64,000 nt of DNA from JANXQG01 sp963824275. GTDB taxonomy: Bacteria; Planctomycetota; Planctomycetia; Pirellulales; Thermoguttaceae. Positions 50,671 through 59,748 of this stretch are shown here, piece by piece; position 1 is the first letter of the stretch, and each line of letters starts with the position of its first letter. The position numbers and the translations under genes are program-made. The notes under the pieces are model-generated. The model ran no database searches and had not been told where the DNA came from. It was given only the letters and a program-made list of their open reading frames with translations. Location: NCBI GenBank assembly GCA_963824275.1, contig CAWGOT010000002.1, positions 372,001-436,000 on the forward strand, written 5' to 3'.

Positions 50671-51477
50671 CTACTGACCGCCTGGTCCTCCTCCTCCGCC
50701 GAACCCGCCGCCACCGCCGCGTCCGCCGCGTCCGCCGCCAAACCCGCCATTTGCCGGGAACGTGAACGTCTTGCCGCAGAGGTTCGCCCAGGTCAGCGAC
50801 TGATCGTCGGTCAAAACGGCGAGGCAGTCCTTTTGCGTCTTGGCAGTCTGATCCTGCATCTTCTTCCGCAGGTCCTGCATCGCCGTCTGGCGATCCTCTG
50901 GGGACTGGTTCGGATCGAACGTGGGCGGCGTGAACGCATTGGTTGCACTCGAAATGATGCCTTTGATCTTGGTCACCTGATCGTTGTTCAGGCCGAGAGA
51001 CTTGACCGTTTCGGGCAGAATCAGCGCCGCAGCGCCCATGCGTTGCAAGCGCAACTCGTTGAGCCGCTTGGATTGCGTGGGGTTGAGGATCGTGCCGACC
51101 TTGTCGTCGAGCCCTTTGGTGCCGTCTTCCACCTTCTTGCGGATGTCGTCCATCATTTTCTGGCGTTCTTCCTGGGTCGCGTTCATGAGATCCTGAAAGT
51201 TGATCTGCCCCATGGAATCACGAATATTCTGAGTCGATTCGGTAAGCAAGTCGTTGATTTGAGTCTGCTGGCCGGAGGTGAGACTCAATTCCGTTTGAAC
51301 CGTGGGCATTCGCAGCAGCATGAGATTTGTGACCGTGGCCCCAGCGCCGCCGCCGAACAGGCCGCCGAACATTCCGCCCATGCCGCCGCCACCGCCGCCG
51401 GGTTGGGCCGATGCCGTCGCGGCAATCGATCCCAAGGCCAAGAGCATGCCAGCAATAAAAAGACTTCGTCGTACCAT
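50671..51477 (-). CDS. Secreted Spy/LTXXQ-like helical protein with Gly-rich ends
   Basis: 268 residues from ATG 51477 (MVRRSLFIAGMLLALGSIAA, signal peptide). After GGGGGGMGGMFGGLFGGG comes a helical part: VQTELSLTSGQQTQINDLL, ERQKMMDDIRKKVEDGTKG and LNPTQSKRLNELRLQRMGAA, then a second similar round (LGLNNDQVTKIKGIISSA, AMQDLRKKMQDQT, CLAVLTDDQSLTW). The L(T/N)..Q...I pattern fits the Spy/CpxP LTXXQ family of periplasmic chaperone-like proteins. The C-terminus is GGFGGGRGGRGGGGG. It is convergent with the small secreted protein gene. Confidence 0.7.
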   Translation of the reverse strand: MVRRSLFIAGMLLALGSIAATASAQPGGGGGGMGGMFGGLFGGGAGATVTNLMLLRMPTVQTELSLTSGQQTQINDLLTESTQNIRDSMGQINFQDLMNATQEERQKMMDDIRKKVEDGTKGLDDKVGTILNPTQSKRLNELRLQRMGAAALILPETVKSLGLNNDQVTKIKGIISSATNAFTPPTFDPNQSPEDRQTAMQDLRKKMQDQTAKTQKDCLAVLTDDQSLTWANLCGKTFTFPANGGFGGGRGGRGGGGGFGGGGGPGGQ

Positions 51478-51635
51478 AGTGAACCCTCTCCTTTGACAAT
51501 GTGGTCCCAAATGCACTGGGGAACCCCCGCGCATCGGGGGATAGATAAGTCACAACACTCGGCGCATTATACCCGCAACCCGTGCCCGCAATCAAGCACT
51601 GCGCTCGGATTACGCGGAAACCAGGGAACCAAGCG

Positions 51636-51743
51636 GTAGGGTGGGACCCGGGCACCATGTACCCATGGTCGGCTTCAAGCGCCGGCCCACCAATACCCGT
51701 GATTGGTGGGCCGGCGCTCGCAAGCTCGCTGGTCCCACCCTAC
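51636..51743. repeat. Intergenic inverted repeat family B, copy 3
   Basis: 108 bp with the same terminal arms as copies 1 and 2 but a longer centre. Its right end reads through the stop codon of the LEPR-XLL-like gene on the - strand: the TAG at 51740-51742 is part of the element. Confidence 0.7.
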
Positions 51744-53227
51744 CGCAGATCTTCGCTGGAACGAAGCTCCCGCTGCGGGACTTTTTCCTCTAGCCGCAGT
51801 CCGCCGCCGGAAACCAGAACCGTGAGACCTAAGAGGACCGGGAGACGGTCCGCCAGCCCTGCAACCATCGACTGCGGGGCTGCGGTCGACTGCGGCACGA
51901 CCCCTGTCGCCGGTCGGGCATCCCGTCCGGGCCGCGGCGCGGGAAGCACGGAAACTGTGCTCTGATAGGGCGTTGCGGGCGTTGCTGCCGACACGCGGTC
52001 CGCCGACGGCAAGGCAGGCATCTCGGAGACCTCAATGTCGCAGAATAAGCCAACTCCGCTTTCGGGACGGATGTCGGCAAGCGATTGGGCCTCGCTGGCA
52101 GCCTGCGACGATCCGGCACGCAGTGCGTCGCCCGCCACGGGCGACGGCACGGCCATCGCCAGTTCAATGCCTCCCCCTTCCTCCGCATCCGCGGGCGACT
52201 GCCCCGTTGCTTCCGCAGATCGCGAAGCGGCGTCGGCCGCAAGCCGCGAATGCGCCGTGCCCGTGTTCCTGCCGGAATCTGCGGGTCTACCTGGATTGGA
52301 GAGAATATCAGCCAACCATCTCCCCTGGCCCGAGTCCGTGCCCGCGGCAGCCCCTTTGTTTGGCGCGATTGCCGACGGCCCACTGCTAAAGCCGGGCGTG
52401 GCGGTCGTGTCGTCGAGGCTGATGAATCCGCCCTCGACGGAATTCCATGCCGTCGCGTCCGCCAAGGCTGCCGTTGTTGCCGGCGGAATGGCAATGCCGC
52501 TGGAGGCGGACCAAGGGTTCTCCTCGGTCGCCAAGGCCGTTGGGTCGCCGCTTCGATTCGCATCGGAGGTTGCGGAAGTGTCTGGACTATGAACCTTGAC
52601 CGGCGGAGCGGCAGGGTCGACCGTCGTCGGATCGCTTGCGACGGCCGGCACAACGGCCTGCTCGGAGTCGCGCACGAGAGGTCCGCGGAAATCGACCGGA
52701 CCACGACTGACCGGCGAGTTCAGGATCGTGATATCGACTTCACCCATAGCCAGCGGCAACCCGACCGGATCGTCGCCGTCGGGAGCACTGGGCGGGAGGC
52801 CGTCCGCGGATCTGAGTTGCATCGAGGCATGCAGCGAGAGGAGTGCTGGATCGGCCAGGTTGTGCGAGGGCAGCCAAGCGTGTCTTGGCATTCCCAGGTC
52901 TGGCGTGCGGGTGTCGATGATGTCGCTGGCCCCGGCGCCGGCGTCGACGGCATTGCTGGTTGCCCCGGCGCCGGCCTCGATACTGTCGTTGGTTGCCGCT
53001 GCGGCATTGGGCCGATTCATCGGATCCAGGGTGGCGGGCAGCGCAGCCTCGATCTCGGCCTGCATGGCCGCATGGGTTCTGTGACCGCCGGCATGATCAA
53101 ACTCGCCGGCCGCTGCGAAGGTCGAGGGCGGCGCCAAGGGCGGCACGAGCGGGAGGCCGATCGCCGAGAGCAGGCTGCGGGTCTCCAGGCATTCCAATCG
53201 CAGACGTGCTGATGACTTCGCGTTCAT
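51740..53227 (-). CDS. LEPR-XLL-like exported protein of unknown function
   Basis: Intact, 495 residues. MNAKSSARLRLECLETRSLLSA is a planctomycete LEPR-XLL-type N-terminus (basic stretch, then L-E-x-R-x-L-L-S). The body is Ala/Pro/Asp/Ser-rich with no recognisable domain or repeats. Near the C-terminus a hydrophobic segment (LADRLPVLLGLTVLVSGGGL) followed by charged residues could anchor it. It starts 18 bp after the Ser/Thr kinase stop on the same strand and may be co-transcribed. Function unknown. Confidence 0.55.
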   Translation of the reverse strand: MNAKSSARLRLECLETRSLLSAIGLPLVPPLAPPSTFAAAGEFDHAGGHRTHAAMQAEIEAALPATLDPMNRPNAAAATNDSIEAGAGATSNAVDAGAGASDIIDTRTPDLGMPRHAWLPSHNLADPALLSLHASMQLRSADGLPPSAPDGDDPVGLPLAMGEVDITILNSPVSRGPVDFRGPLVRDSEQAVVPAVASDPTTVDPAAPPVKVHSPDTSATSDANRSGDPTALATEENPWSASSGIAIPPATTAALADATAWNSVEGGFISLDDTTATPGFSSGPSAIAPNKGAAAGTDSGQGRWLADILSNPGRPADSGRNTGTAHSRLAADAASRSAEATGQSPADAEEGGGIELAMAVPSPVAGDALRAGSSQAASEAQSLADIRPESGVGLFCDIEVSEMPALPSADRVSAATPATPYQSTVSVLPAPRPGRDARPATGVVPQSTAAPQSMVAGLADRLPVLLGLTVLVSGGGLRLEEKVPQRELRSSEDLR

Positions 53228-53245
53228 GTCAGTTCCTTTTGAAGC

Positions 53246-56200
53246 TCAGTTTCTCGTTAATTCCAAGAAATCCGGGCGGTTTTGCACGGCCAGGAAGGAC
53301 TGGGTCCAGTTGCTGTTGGGCGGCTTCCAACCGGCGGCCATGGATTGCTTGAGCGTTTCCACGGCGTAATCGCCGCACTTGTCCGCGGTGATTTCGCCGC
53401 TGGCATCGACCGCGCCGGTGGAGAGATCCCTGGCGGCCAAGGCCAACTCCTCCGCCACGGAAAACAGGTGTTGCGGGTCTTTGGGCCACAGCTCGCGGCG
53501 GGCCAAGGCGGCCCGCGCGGCGTCGGCAGGGCGTCCCGTCTGGCGCAGCACACGGCCGTAGTTGAAGTAGTGCTTGCTGAGAAATTGCCGATAGCGGGTA
53601 ATGGCGGGGGCACTTGCCAAGGCTTGCTGCTGGTGCGCCACGGCCTGTTCATAAGCCTTGACCGCCTCCGCCGAACGCTTCGACTCTTCCAGAAGGATCC
53701 CCAGGTCGTTGTACATCACGCCCAGCCCGCTTTGCAGATCGACGTTCTGCGGATCCTGCTTGACCAACGGTTCCTGGCAGGCCAGGGCATGGCGGAAGGA
53801 CTGCTCCGCGGCGGGGGCCTGCCCCAACCTGCGTTGGACCTCGCCCAGGTCGTTCAGTCCAATCGCCAGCATGCAGTGGTACGGCTTCTGGGCGGGCGAC
53901 TGGCGGACGAGATTGCCGGCCAGATCGACCACCGTGGAATAGGACGCCGCCGCCTGGTCCAGTGCCCCGCTGTGCGACTGTACGGCGCCAAGATTGTTAT
54001 AGGTCACTGCCAGTTCGCATTGATAAACGGGCTCGTCCGGCCGCAGGTCCACGGCTCGCTTCAGGAGGGAGGCGGCCTTCTCGTACTGCTCGATGGCCCT
54101 GGCGGGCTGATGTTCCTTATACAATGCGCCCAGGTTGTTCAAGCTGGCGGCCAGGTCTCGCAGCCGATCGGGATCGTCCGGCGCGGCGCGGAGAAGCTGT
54201 TCTTGCAGCCCCGTCGCCTGCGCCAGCGAGGCGGCGGCGCCCTCCACGTCGCCCGTTTCATTTTGCAGCCTGCCCAGATTGCCGTGGGCCAAGGCCAGAT
54301 CGACCAGACATTGCAGGGAGTCGTCCGCGTCGCCTCGGACTTCTTCCTGAAGGCGGATGGCTTCCGCGAAGGCCTGCCGCGCCTCGTCGGTTTTCCCAAT
54401 CGCTGCAGGACCAGGGCCAGATCGTTCTGGCAGACGCCCAGCCGCCGACGGTAGTCCGCGTTGCCGGGATTTGCCGCGGCCAGTTCCTGAAAGAGCCCGA
54501 TGGCCTGCCTGTCGGCTTCGGCCGCGTCGGCGTTGGAGCCGATCTCGGCGGAAAGGGCTCCGATCTTGCTATAGGTCAAGGCGAGATCGGCCCGCAACTG
54601 GGGGTTGTTTTTGGCCTGTGCGGCAAGGCCGCGATAATAGCCCAAGGTCTGGCGGAGCAGGTCCTGCCGGATCTGGGCGGCGCCCGGCACGTCGGCCAGA
54701 CGCTCCGAGAACCGCGTGCCCAGCCGTTCCACCGTGTCCTGGGCCTCGGACAACCGCTTTTCCGCGAAGGCCAAGTTCTTACGCTGCTCGCGGGCAATCA
54801 GCAGCGTGCTGGCCGTCACTCCCAGCAAGGCCAGGAGTCCGATCAGGCCCGCCACGGCCACAACCTCGCGATGGCGCTGGGCCCAGCGGGCCGCGCGATC
54901 CAAGAGCGGCGGCGGCCGCGCAACGGTCGGCTTGCCTTCCAGCACGCGCTGCAGATCGTCGGCAAATTCCTGGGCCGTGGCATAGCGGTCCTCGCGCCGC
55001 TTAGCCATGCCCTTGAGAACCACCGTCTCGAGGTCGGCGGGAATTTTCGGCTGGAGCTGCCGCGGGGGGCGGGGCTCGTTGCGCTCGATGCGGCGGATCA
55101 GGGCCGGTCCCGCGTCGCCGGGAAAAGCCTGCTCCAGCGTCAATAACTCGTAGAGCGTCGCCCCCAGCGAATAAATGTCCGTGCGATGGTCGATCAAGGC
55201 AATCTGCCCCGGCGCCTGCTCGGGACTCATGTACCGCAGCGTGCCCACCAGGTCGCCGGTCCGCGTCAGGGTGGCGTCGGTCTGGCGGCGGGCAAGGCCG
55301 AAGTCGGTCACCCACAGCTTGCCGTTGCCGTCCAAGAGCAGATTGGAGGGCTTGATGTCGCGATGGACGATGCCGCTTTCGTGGGCTGCGTGCAAGGCGC
55401 CCGCGGCCTGAATCCCCAGGCGAACGACCGCCCGCACATACGCGCTGCTGCCCGCAGCCCACGAGGTCAACAGCGAGGCGTTTGCAGGATGGGTCTCCGC
55501 CTGGAGGTCCCACACCCGCAAGCGGGTATCCGCGAAAGGGACGATGGCGCGATATTCCGCGGTAGCGTCTGGGGATTCTCTGCCGGACGGACCCACATCA
55601 GTCCCGCTCGGCAAGCGGGACCTGCCTGAAACGTGGCAGGCCGTCGATACTTCTCCCGCAGCTCGCTCAGGGCCCGGTCCAACGGCTGGCCGTCGATGAA
55701 CTGCATGGCATAGTAATGGACTCCCCGCTCCACGCCGACGGCGAACACCGAAACGATATTGGGATGGTTGAGTTGCGCGGCGGCCTGGGCCTCATGTTTG
55801 AAGCGGGCGATCTGCCGGCTGTCGAGGACGGCCGCGAACGGCAGGACCTTCAAGGCGACCCGCCGGCCGAGCGAGATTTGCTGGGCCTCGTAGACCACTC
55901 CCATGCCGCCGCGGCCGATTTCCCGCAGAAGGCGAAAATCGCCCAGCCGCCGCTCATCGCCGGCCGGTGAACTCTCCGGCAACGAAGCGCCGCAGCCCGC
56001 ATCGCCGGCCGGCGGCTGAAAACCGGCCGCCATGTCGTGCAACTCGTCCAGGCTGCCGAAGTAGGCCTGCAGGGAATCCGCCAGGTCGGGATTCGCCTCC
56101 AGCAGGTTCTCGCGCGGCGGCGGCAGGCCCTCCTCCAAGCGGCGCAAATAGCCGTCCAGAAGGTCGGTCAAGCGGTCTTTCTGCTCCGGCGTCAAGTGCC

Positions 56201-56267
56201 GGATGGCGGCCGGCTCGATGCTCAGGTCCAGGGAGTCGGGCATCGGCATCTCGCCCGCGTCGCGCAT
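53246..56267 (-). CDS. Membrane Ser/Thr protein kinase with C-terminal TPR domain (frameshifted)
   Basis: Start at ATG 56267, 10 bp after the ECF sigma stop. Residues 1-105 are a regulatory helical region (LTPEQKDRLTDLLDGYLRRL). Kinase domain: LLREIGRGGMGVVYEAQQ (glycine loop), VALKVLPF (Lys), HYYAMQFIDGQPL, then a frame change near 55610, then GIVHRDIKPSNLLL (catalytic loop), VTDFGLARR (DFG), GTLRYMSPEQ and ATLYELLTLEQAF. One membrane helix (VVAVAGLIGLLALLGVTAS) and, after another shift near 54400, about eight TPR-like repeats (LNNLGALYKEHQPARAIEQY, YNDLGILLEESKRSAEAVKA). The segment before HRD contains a repeat-derived stretch. It should sense an external or periplasmic signal via the TPRs. 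Confidence 0.85.
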
Positions 56268-56277
56268 TCATGATGTC

Positions 56278-56925
56278 CTAATCCATGGGTTGATAGATCT
56301 GCTTGAACTTCTCGATCGCCCGCAACCAGAGCATCCGCACCGTGCCCGGCTTGCGGTCCATGCGATCGGCCACCTCGTCGAACGACAATCCCTGCAAGTT
56401 GCGCAACACGATCACGTCGCGATAGTGGGGCGGGAGACGCGAAAGCTGGTCGGCCAGTGCCACCGCCCGCTCGCGCTGCAGAATGGGAGCGCTCGGCGAG
56501 GGCCCGCGGTCGGCGAGCATCTGCGTGAAATTGCAGGCCGAGCGATCCAGCGTGGCGCCGATTTCTTCCACGGAGATCTCCCGCCGCATGTCGCGCATTT
56601 TCGCCCTCAAGTGCGTTTCCACCACGTGGTGCAGGCAGTTGATCAGGATCTGCCGCAGCCAGGCCAGCAGTTCGCGCTCGGTGCTGCCGCGGAACTTGCC
56701 AAAATCGCCGTGCGCCGCCAGCATCGCGTCCTGCACGAGGTCCGAAGGGCTGACCCGCCGCCGCAAACGGCGATCCAACTGCGTCGTCGCCAGGATCGTC
56801 AAGTAATTGCGATACAGTTGCAGAATCTGCCCTAGGGCCTCGGTGTTTCCCAAACGGGCCCGCTGGAGCAGCTTGGGCACCGCAGCCTCTTCGGAACTGT
56901 CAAATGCGGTTTCTGTGATCGTCAT
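56278..56925 (-). CDS. ECF-like sigma-70 family factor paired with Ser/Thr kinase
   Basis: 215 residues from ATG 56925 (MTITETAFDSSEEAAVPKLL). Region 2: GQILQLYRNYLTILATTQLD, RRVSPSDLVQDAMLAAHGDF and AWLRQILINCLHHVV. Region 4: LSRLPPHYRDVIVLRNLQGL then VADRMDRKPGTVRMLWLRAI. The S.LVQ...A variant and the downstream kinase are typical of planctomycete-expanded ECF groups, in which the kinase is thought to control the sigma factor by phosphorylation instead of an anti-sigma factor. It is immediately upstream of the kinase in one operon. The 5' region holds the structured element at 57170-57260. Confidence 0.88.
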   Translation of the reverse strand: MTITETAFDSSEEAAVPKLLQRARLGNTEALGQILQLYRNYLTILATTQLDRRLRRRVSPSDLVQDAMLAAHGDFGKFRGSTERELLAWLRQILINCLHHVVETHLRAKMRDMRREISVEEIGATLDRSACNFTQMLADRGPSPSAPILQRERAVALADQLSRLPPHYRDVIVLRNLQGLSFDEVADRMDRKPGTVRMLWLRAIEKFKQIYQPMD

Positions 56926-57169
56926 GGCGTTTGCTCCACAGTAAATGATAGCCACCGCTGGAAAATCAGGCCAGCGAAGTCCGCGGCCGCGTTTAGCCCT
57001 TTGGATGGATTAGTCGACACGGATCTCTGAAGCAATAGTACGATTTGCAGCAGAAATGTCACGCCTTTGGTCAGCATTTTTCTGGCAGGGCGAAATTTTC
57101 AGCTATGTGACTTTTTGTGCGGCGATTCCCCCTAGAAGATTGTCCGACATCATCCCCTACCACAGGAAA

Positions 57170-57260
57170 ATGCCGTGGCCTGAAGGCGAAGCATGCGTTG
57201 TGCCTCGCCCCATTGCCCTAAAAGCCACGGCATCCATGACTCGCCTAACCAGCGAGTCAT
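57170..57260. ncRNA. Candidate structured RNA or leader element
   Basis: An outer stem ATGCCGTGGC/GCCACGGCAT (57170-57179 with 57223-57232) encloses an inner stem GGCGA/TCGCC. It is followed after three bases by a second hairpin, ATGACTCGC/GCGAGTCAT (57236-57244 with 57252-57260), then GGTTTT on the + strand. It lies in the 361-bp gap between cheX and the ECF sigma gene. It could be a leader of the sigma/kinase operon, a cheX 3' structure, or a + strand RNA ending in a terminator. No known family is recognised. Confidence 0.35.
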
Positions 57261-57286
57261 GGTTTTCTGGGCCGTGACAATCGGGG

Positions 57287-57762
57287 CTATACGGCTGCCG
57301 CCTGCCGAACGGGCGTCAGGCCGACTTCGAGAACGAGCGGACCCCATGTGGTGGTGAAGGGCACGCAGATCGGCGTTACGTCCTTGGGAAAGTGGATCGT
57401 GTGGCGCGGCCGGTGACGACGTTGGGCAGACTCACTTCCAAGTGAAACTCCTCCAGCTTCGACTTGGCCGCCCCGGCGATGACGTTGGTCAACTCGCCCA
57501 CGGCGTCCACCACGTCGTCCGTAAGCTCGGTGAAGTGGTCCATCAGCAGGACCGAGGCAATTCCCAGGGCGACTTCCTGCGACATGTTCAGGACGACGCT
57601 TCCCACCGCATCGCCCGAGAGGCCGATGACCCCGCTGACGCAGAGATCCGATTCCGCCTTGCTTCGCAGGTAGGGCGCTCCGCGCTGGACGTCGCTGGAG
57701 AGCATGGTCTGAAACGCGTTGCGAACGGAAGCGATGAACGGATTGATGTATTCGACTCGCAT
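57287..57762 (-). CDS. cheX: CheX-like chemotaxis phosphatase (one frameshift)
   Basis: Start at ATG 57762 (MRVEYINPFIASVRNAFQTM), the standard CheX opening; ATG 57774 adds only MGQP. The family motif E..N is present in DAVGELTNVIAGAAKSKLEE, and VCVSGVIGLSGDAVGSVVLN-like sequence precedes it. The frame changes near 57405; the end reads HTIHFPKDVTPICVPFTT and WGPLVLEVGLTPVRQAA, stop at 57287. CheX removes phosphate from CheY~P. No other chemotaxis gene is in the window, so it may act on a stand-alone response regulator. Joined length about 157, normal. Confidence 0.8.
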
Positions 57763-58103
57763 CGGCTGTCCCATCGGTCGGGGGATTTCATCAAGCGTAG
57801 CTTATGGGTGGTAATGTGCAAACGGAAGGGAGGGGGTTAGAGCTTAGAACTTAGATCTAAGCGTAAGCACTAAGCACTACGATCTAAGTTCTCCACCCTA
57901 ACTTCCAATGCCCGCCTTCTCAGTAAGAGCGGCGCATTCGGTGTCTTCAGAACACTTTTCGCAGATATTCCATCTTTCTCATTGTCAAGACATGTAGCGG
58001 TCACTTTTCATGGCCGATCTTTTTCTATGCCAGGCGCCTCGAGTTGCGCGTTTGCTTGAGGTCGTCGGGCGGTGAGCCCCCCAAGTCCCACCCCTTTGGT
58101 GCA
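57763..58103. other. Divergent gap between cheX and a BON-domain gene
   Basis: AT-richer than its surroundings. At 57841-57905 short imperfect repeats of CTTAGATCTAAGC and GTAAGCACTAAGCACTA occur, including the palindrome CTTAGATCTAAG. No gene is seen. It probably holds both promoters. Confidence 0.4.
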
Positions 58104-58319
58104 ATGATCGACATCAGCCCTTTAGAAGATCGCGTGCATTGCGCGATAGAGCAAAATCCCTACATCGCCCCCAGAACGCTGCGTTTTGAGACGAGCGAAG
58201 GCCGTGTGACGCTTCGCGGCAGGGTGGGGACGTTTTTTCAAAAGCAAATGGCCCAGGAAGCCATCCGCCGCGTGGCGGGCGTCCAAGAGATCGCCAACGA
58301 ACTGGAAGTTTGTTGGTGA
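58104..58319 (+). CDS. Small BON-domain protein
   Basis: 71 residues from ATG 58104 (MIDISPLEDRVHCAIEQNPY); the longer frame from 58044 has no family sequence. The whole protein is one BON domain: APRTLRFETSEGRVTLRGRV and AQEAIRRVAGVQEIANELEV. There is no signal peptide, so it is cytoplasmic, unlike most BON proteins. It may bind membrane lipids or a partner protein; function unknown. It is divergent from cheX and convergent with the STAS gene. Confidence 0.7.
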   Translation: MIDISPLEDRVHCAIEQNPYIAPRTLRFETSEGRVTLRGRVGTFFQKQMAQEAIRRVAGVQEIANELEVCW

Positions 58320-58347
58320 GCAGCGAGCGTTAATTGGCGGTCTTCTT

Positions 58348-58422
58348 CGGCGCTATCTCGGCGGCGCTGTCTGGCAGCGCTATCTCGGCGGCGCTATCTC
58401 GGCAAGCCCTATCTCGGCAAGC
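58348..58422. repeat. Short tandem repeat of GCTATCTCGGC-type units
   Basis: Four copies of G/CCTATCTCGG at 58352, 58379, 58393 and 58409, plus a diverged copy (GCTGTCTGGC, 58366), alternating with GCGGC or AAGC. It begins about 30 bp after the BON gene. The last copy supplies the TAG stop (58409-58411) of the STAS gene on the - strand. Confidence 0.55.
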
Positions 58423-58789
58423 GCGGATTGCAACAGCCGAGAACGGCCTCCTCGCGCGTTTCATAGGCGAGACAGAGGTCGTCCAGTCCGCACATCTCCA
58501 GCATCGCGCGGCCCTCCGGCGAGAGCCCGCAAACCCGCAGCACGCCATCGTGCTTCTGGATAAAGCGATCGAGTTCGACCAGTTCTCCAATGAGCTGGCT
58601 GCTCAGTTCGGGAACCCGGTGCAACTCGAGCACGATGCGGTAGATGAAGTGTTTCTCCACCAGTTCCTCGATTTGCTCCGCCAGGGATGCGGCGGGCAAA
58701 GAACCGGTGTTGAGGCTCCGAATCCTGACCCAGAGCCAATCGGGACCACGGTCCACGTCGAATTCGTATCCGGCGACTGTGGCCAACAT
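58409..58789 (-). CDS. STAS-domain protein (anti-sigma factor antagonist-like)
   Basis: 126 residues from ATG 58789 (MLATVAGYEFDVDRGPDWLW). The sequence follows the STAS pattern: WLWVRIRSLNTGSLPAASLA, IYRIVLELHRVPELSSQLIG (with the SS at the phosphorylation-site loop), VELDRFIQKHDGVLRVCGLS and GRAMLEMCGLDDLCLAYETR. It should take part in a partner-switching circuit with a serine kinase/anti-sigma factor not encoded next to it. The C-terminus ends inside a short tandem repeat, so a few final residues may be non-native. Confidence 0.7.
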   Translation of the reverse strand: MLATVAGYEFDVDRGPDWLWVRIRSLNTGSLPAASLAEQIEELVEKHFIYRIVLELHRVPELSSQLIGELVELDRFIQKHDGVLRVCGLSPEGRAMLEMCGLDDLCLAYETREEAVLGCCNPRLPR

Positions 58790-58952
58790 GCCATTCTCCT
58801 TCAGTGAGGGCCAAATCCATGGCCGGTAGAAGAGATACCCAGTGAATCATTCTAGCACCGCTTAGGATCTTGGCAATAGTACCAACGGGTTATCCCGCAG
58901 AAAAGTCTCTGCCGGCTTTCCCCACGCAGTTAGGATTGATGGCCCAACTCTC

Positions 58953-59678
58953 CTACTGGCTATCGAACAAGCGTTTGACCGGCGGCGGCATGACGCCCCA
59001 TGCGACCTGGTAGGCTTCTTCCAGCGGCGTCTGCACGTGCCAGTCGCCGTGGAGGAACAGCGGCATCGCGCGCAGCGCATCGCCTACTGCGACCGGCTCG
59101 ACATAGGCCGTCTTCGTCGGGGCGGATTGGTACGCGGCCAGAGTCAGCGGCTTGCCCGGCGGAAGCGCGAAGGGCTGGTCGCTGATCTGGTCCCAGATCA
59201 GCGGATGGATCCCGCGCGGGTTGCGCGGTCCGGGCGGAAACAAGTCCACCACCAAGAGGTTCACGCCTTCTCGGATGAGCTCGACTCCCTTGTCCGCAAA
59301 CGCACGCAGGGCGTGCCGGCTGTTCTTGTTGCCCGGCGAGACAATATCAAGGACGGCCGCCACCCTGCCCAGTCCGTGATGGATGACGACGCAGCTCGCC
59401 TTGCCGGCGTATCGCTCCTCCTCGGCCGCAAGTACGAAGGTCGTCTGCGGTCGAACCACGGTGGCCGTTCCACCGCCGTCTGGCGGTAAATCGCCGTCGC
59501 TGTCGGTTTCCAGCGCGACCACGTCCGCCTCTGGCCGACCGACAACCTGTTCGGTCATGGCAAAATAACCCTCAGGAAGCACTCCACCATTCAGGGCATC
59601 GCACAGCGAGACCATCCAATGCTGATGGAAGTTGTGAAACGTCCCGAAGGAAACTCGCGTCCAATCGTGAATCGGCAT
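58953..59678 (-). CDS. DUF4058 family protein
   Basis: Intact, 241 residues. Begins MPIHDWTRVSFGTFHNFHQH, the diagnostic opening of DUF4058, followed by LCDALNGGVLPEGYFAMTEQ, RVAAVLDIVSPGNKNSRHAL and GVNLLVVDLFPPGPRNPRGI. The family is abundant in planctomycetes and cyanobacteria and of unknown function. The LDIVSPGNK phrase resembles the active-site region of PD-(D/E)XK-type nucleases, an idea only. There is no operon partner. Confidence 0.85.
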   Translation of the reverse strand: MPIHDWTRVSFGTFHNFHQHWMVSLCDALNGGVLPEGYFAMTEQVVGRPEADVVALETDSDGDLPPDGGGTATVVRPQTTFVLAAEEERYAGKASCVVIHHGLGRVAAVLDIVSPGNKNSRHALRAFADKGVELIREGVNLLVVDLFPPGPRNPRGIHPLIWDQISDQPFALPPGKPLTLAAYQSAPTKTAYVEPVAVGDALRAMPLFLHGDWHVQTPLEEAYQVAWGVMPPPVKRLFDSQ

Positions 59679-59748
59679 GACTCGTCCCTATGCTGGTCAA
59701 TCGCTCGCCTAACCGGATTTATTATAGCAGACCAGGGGAACGAATACC

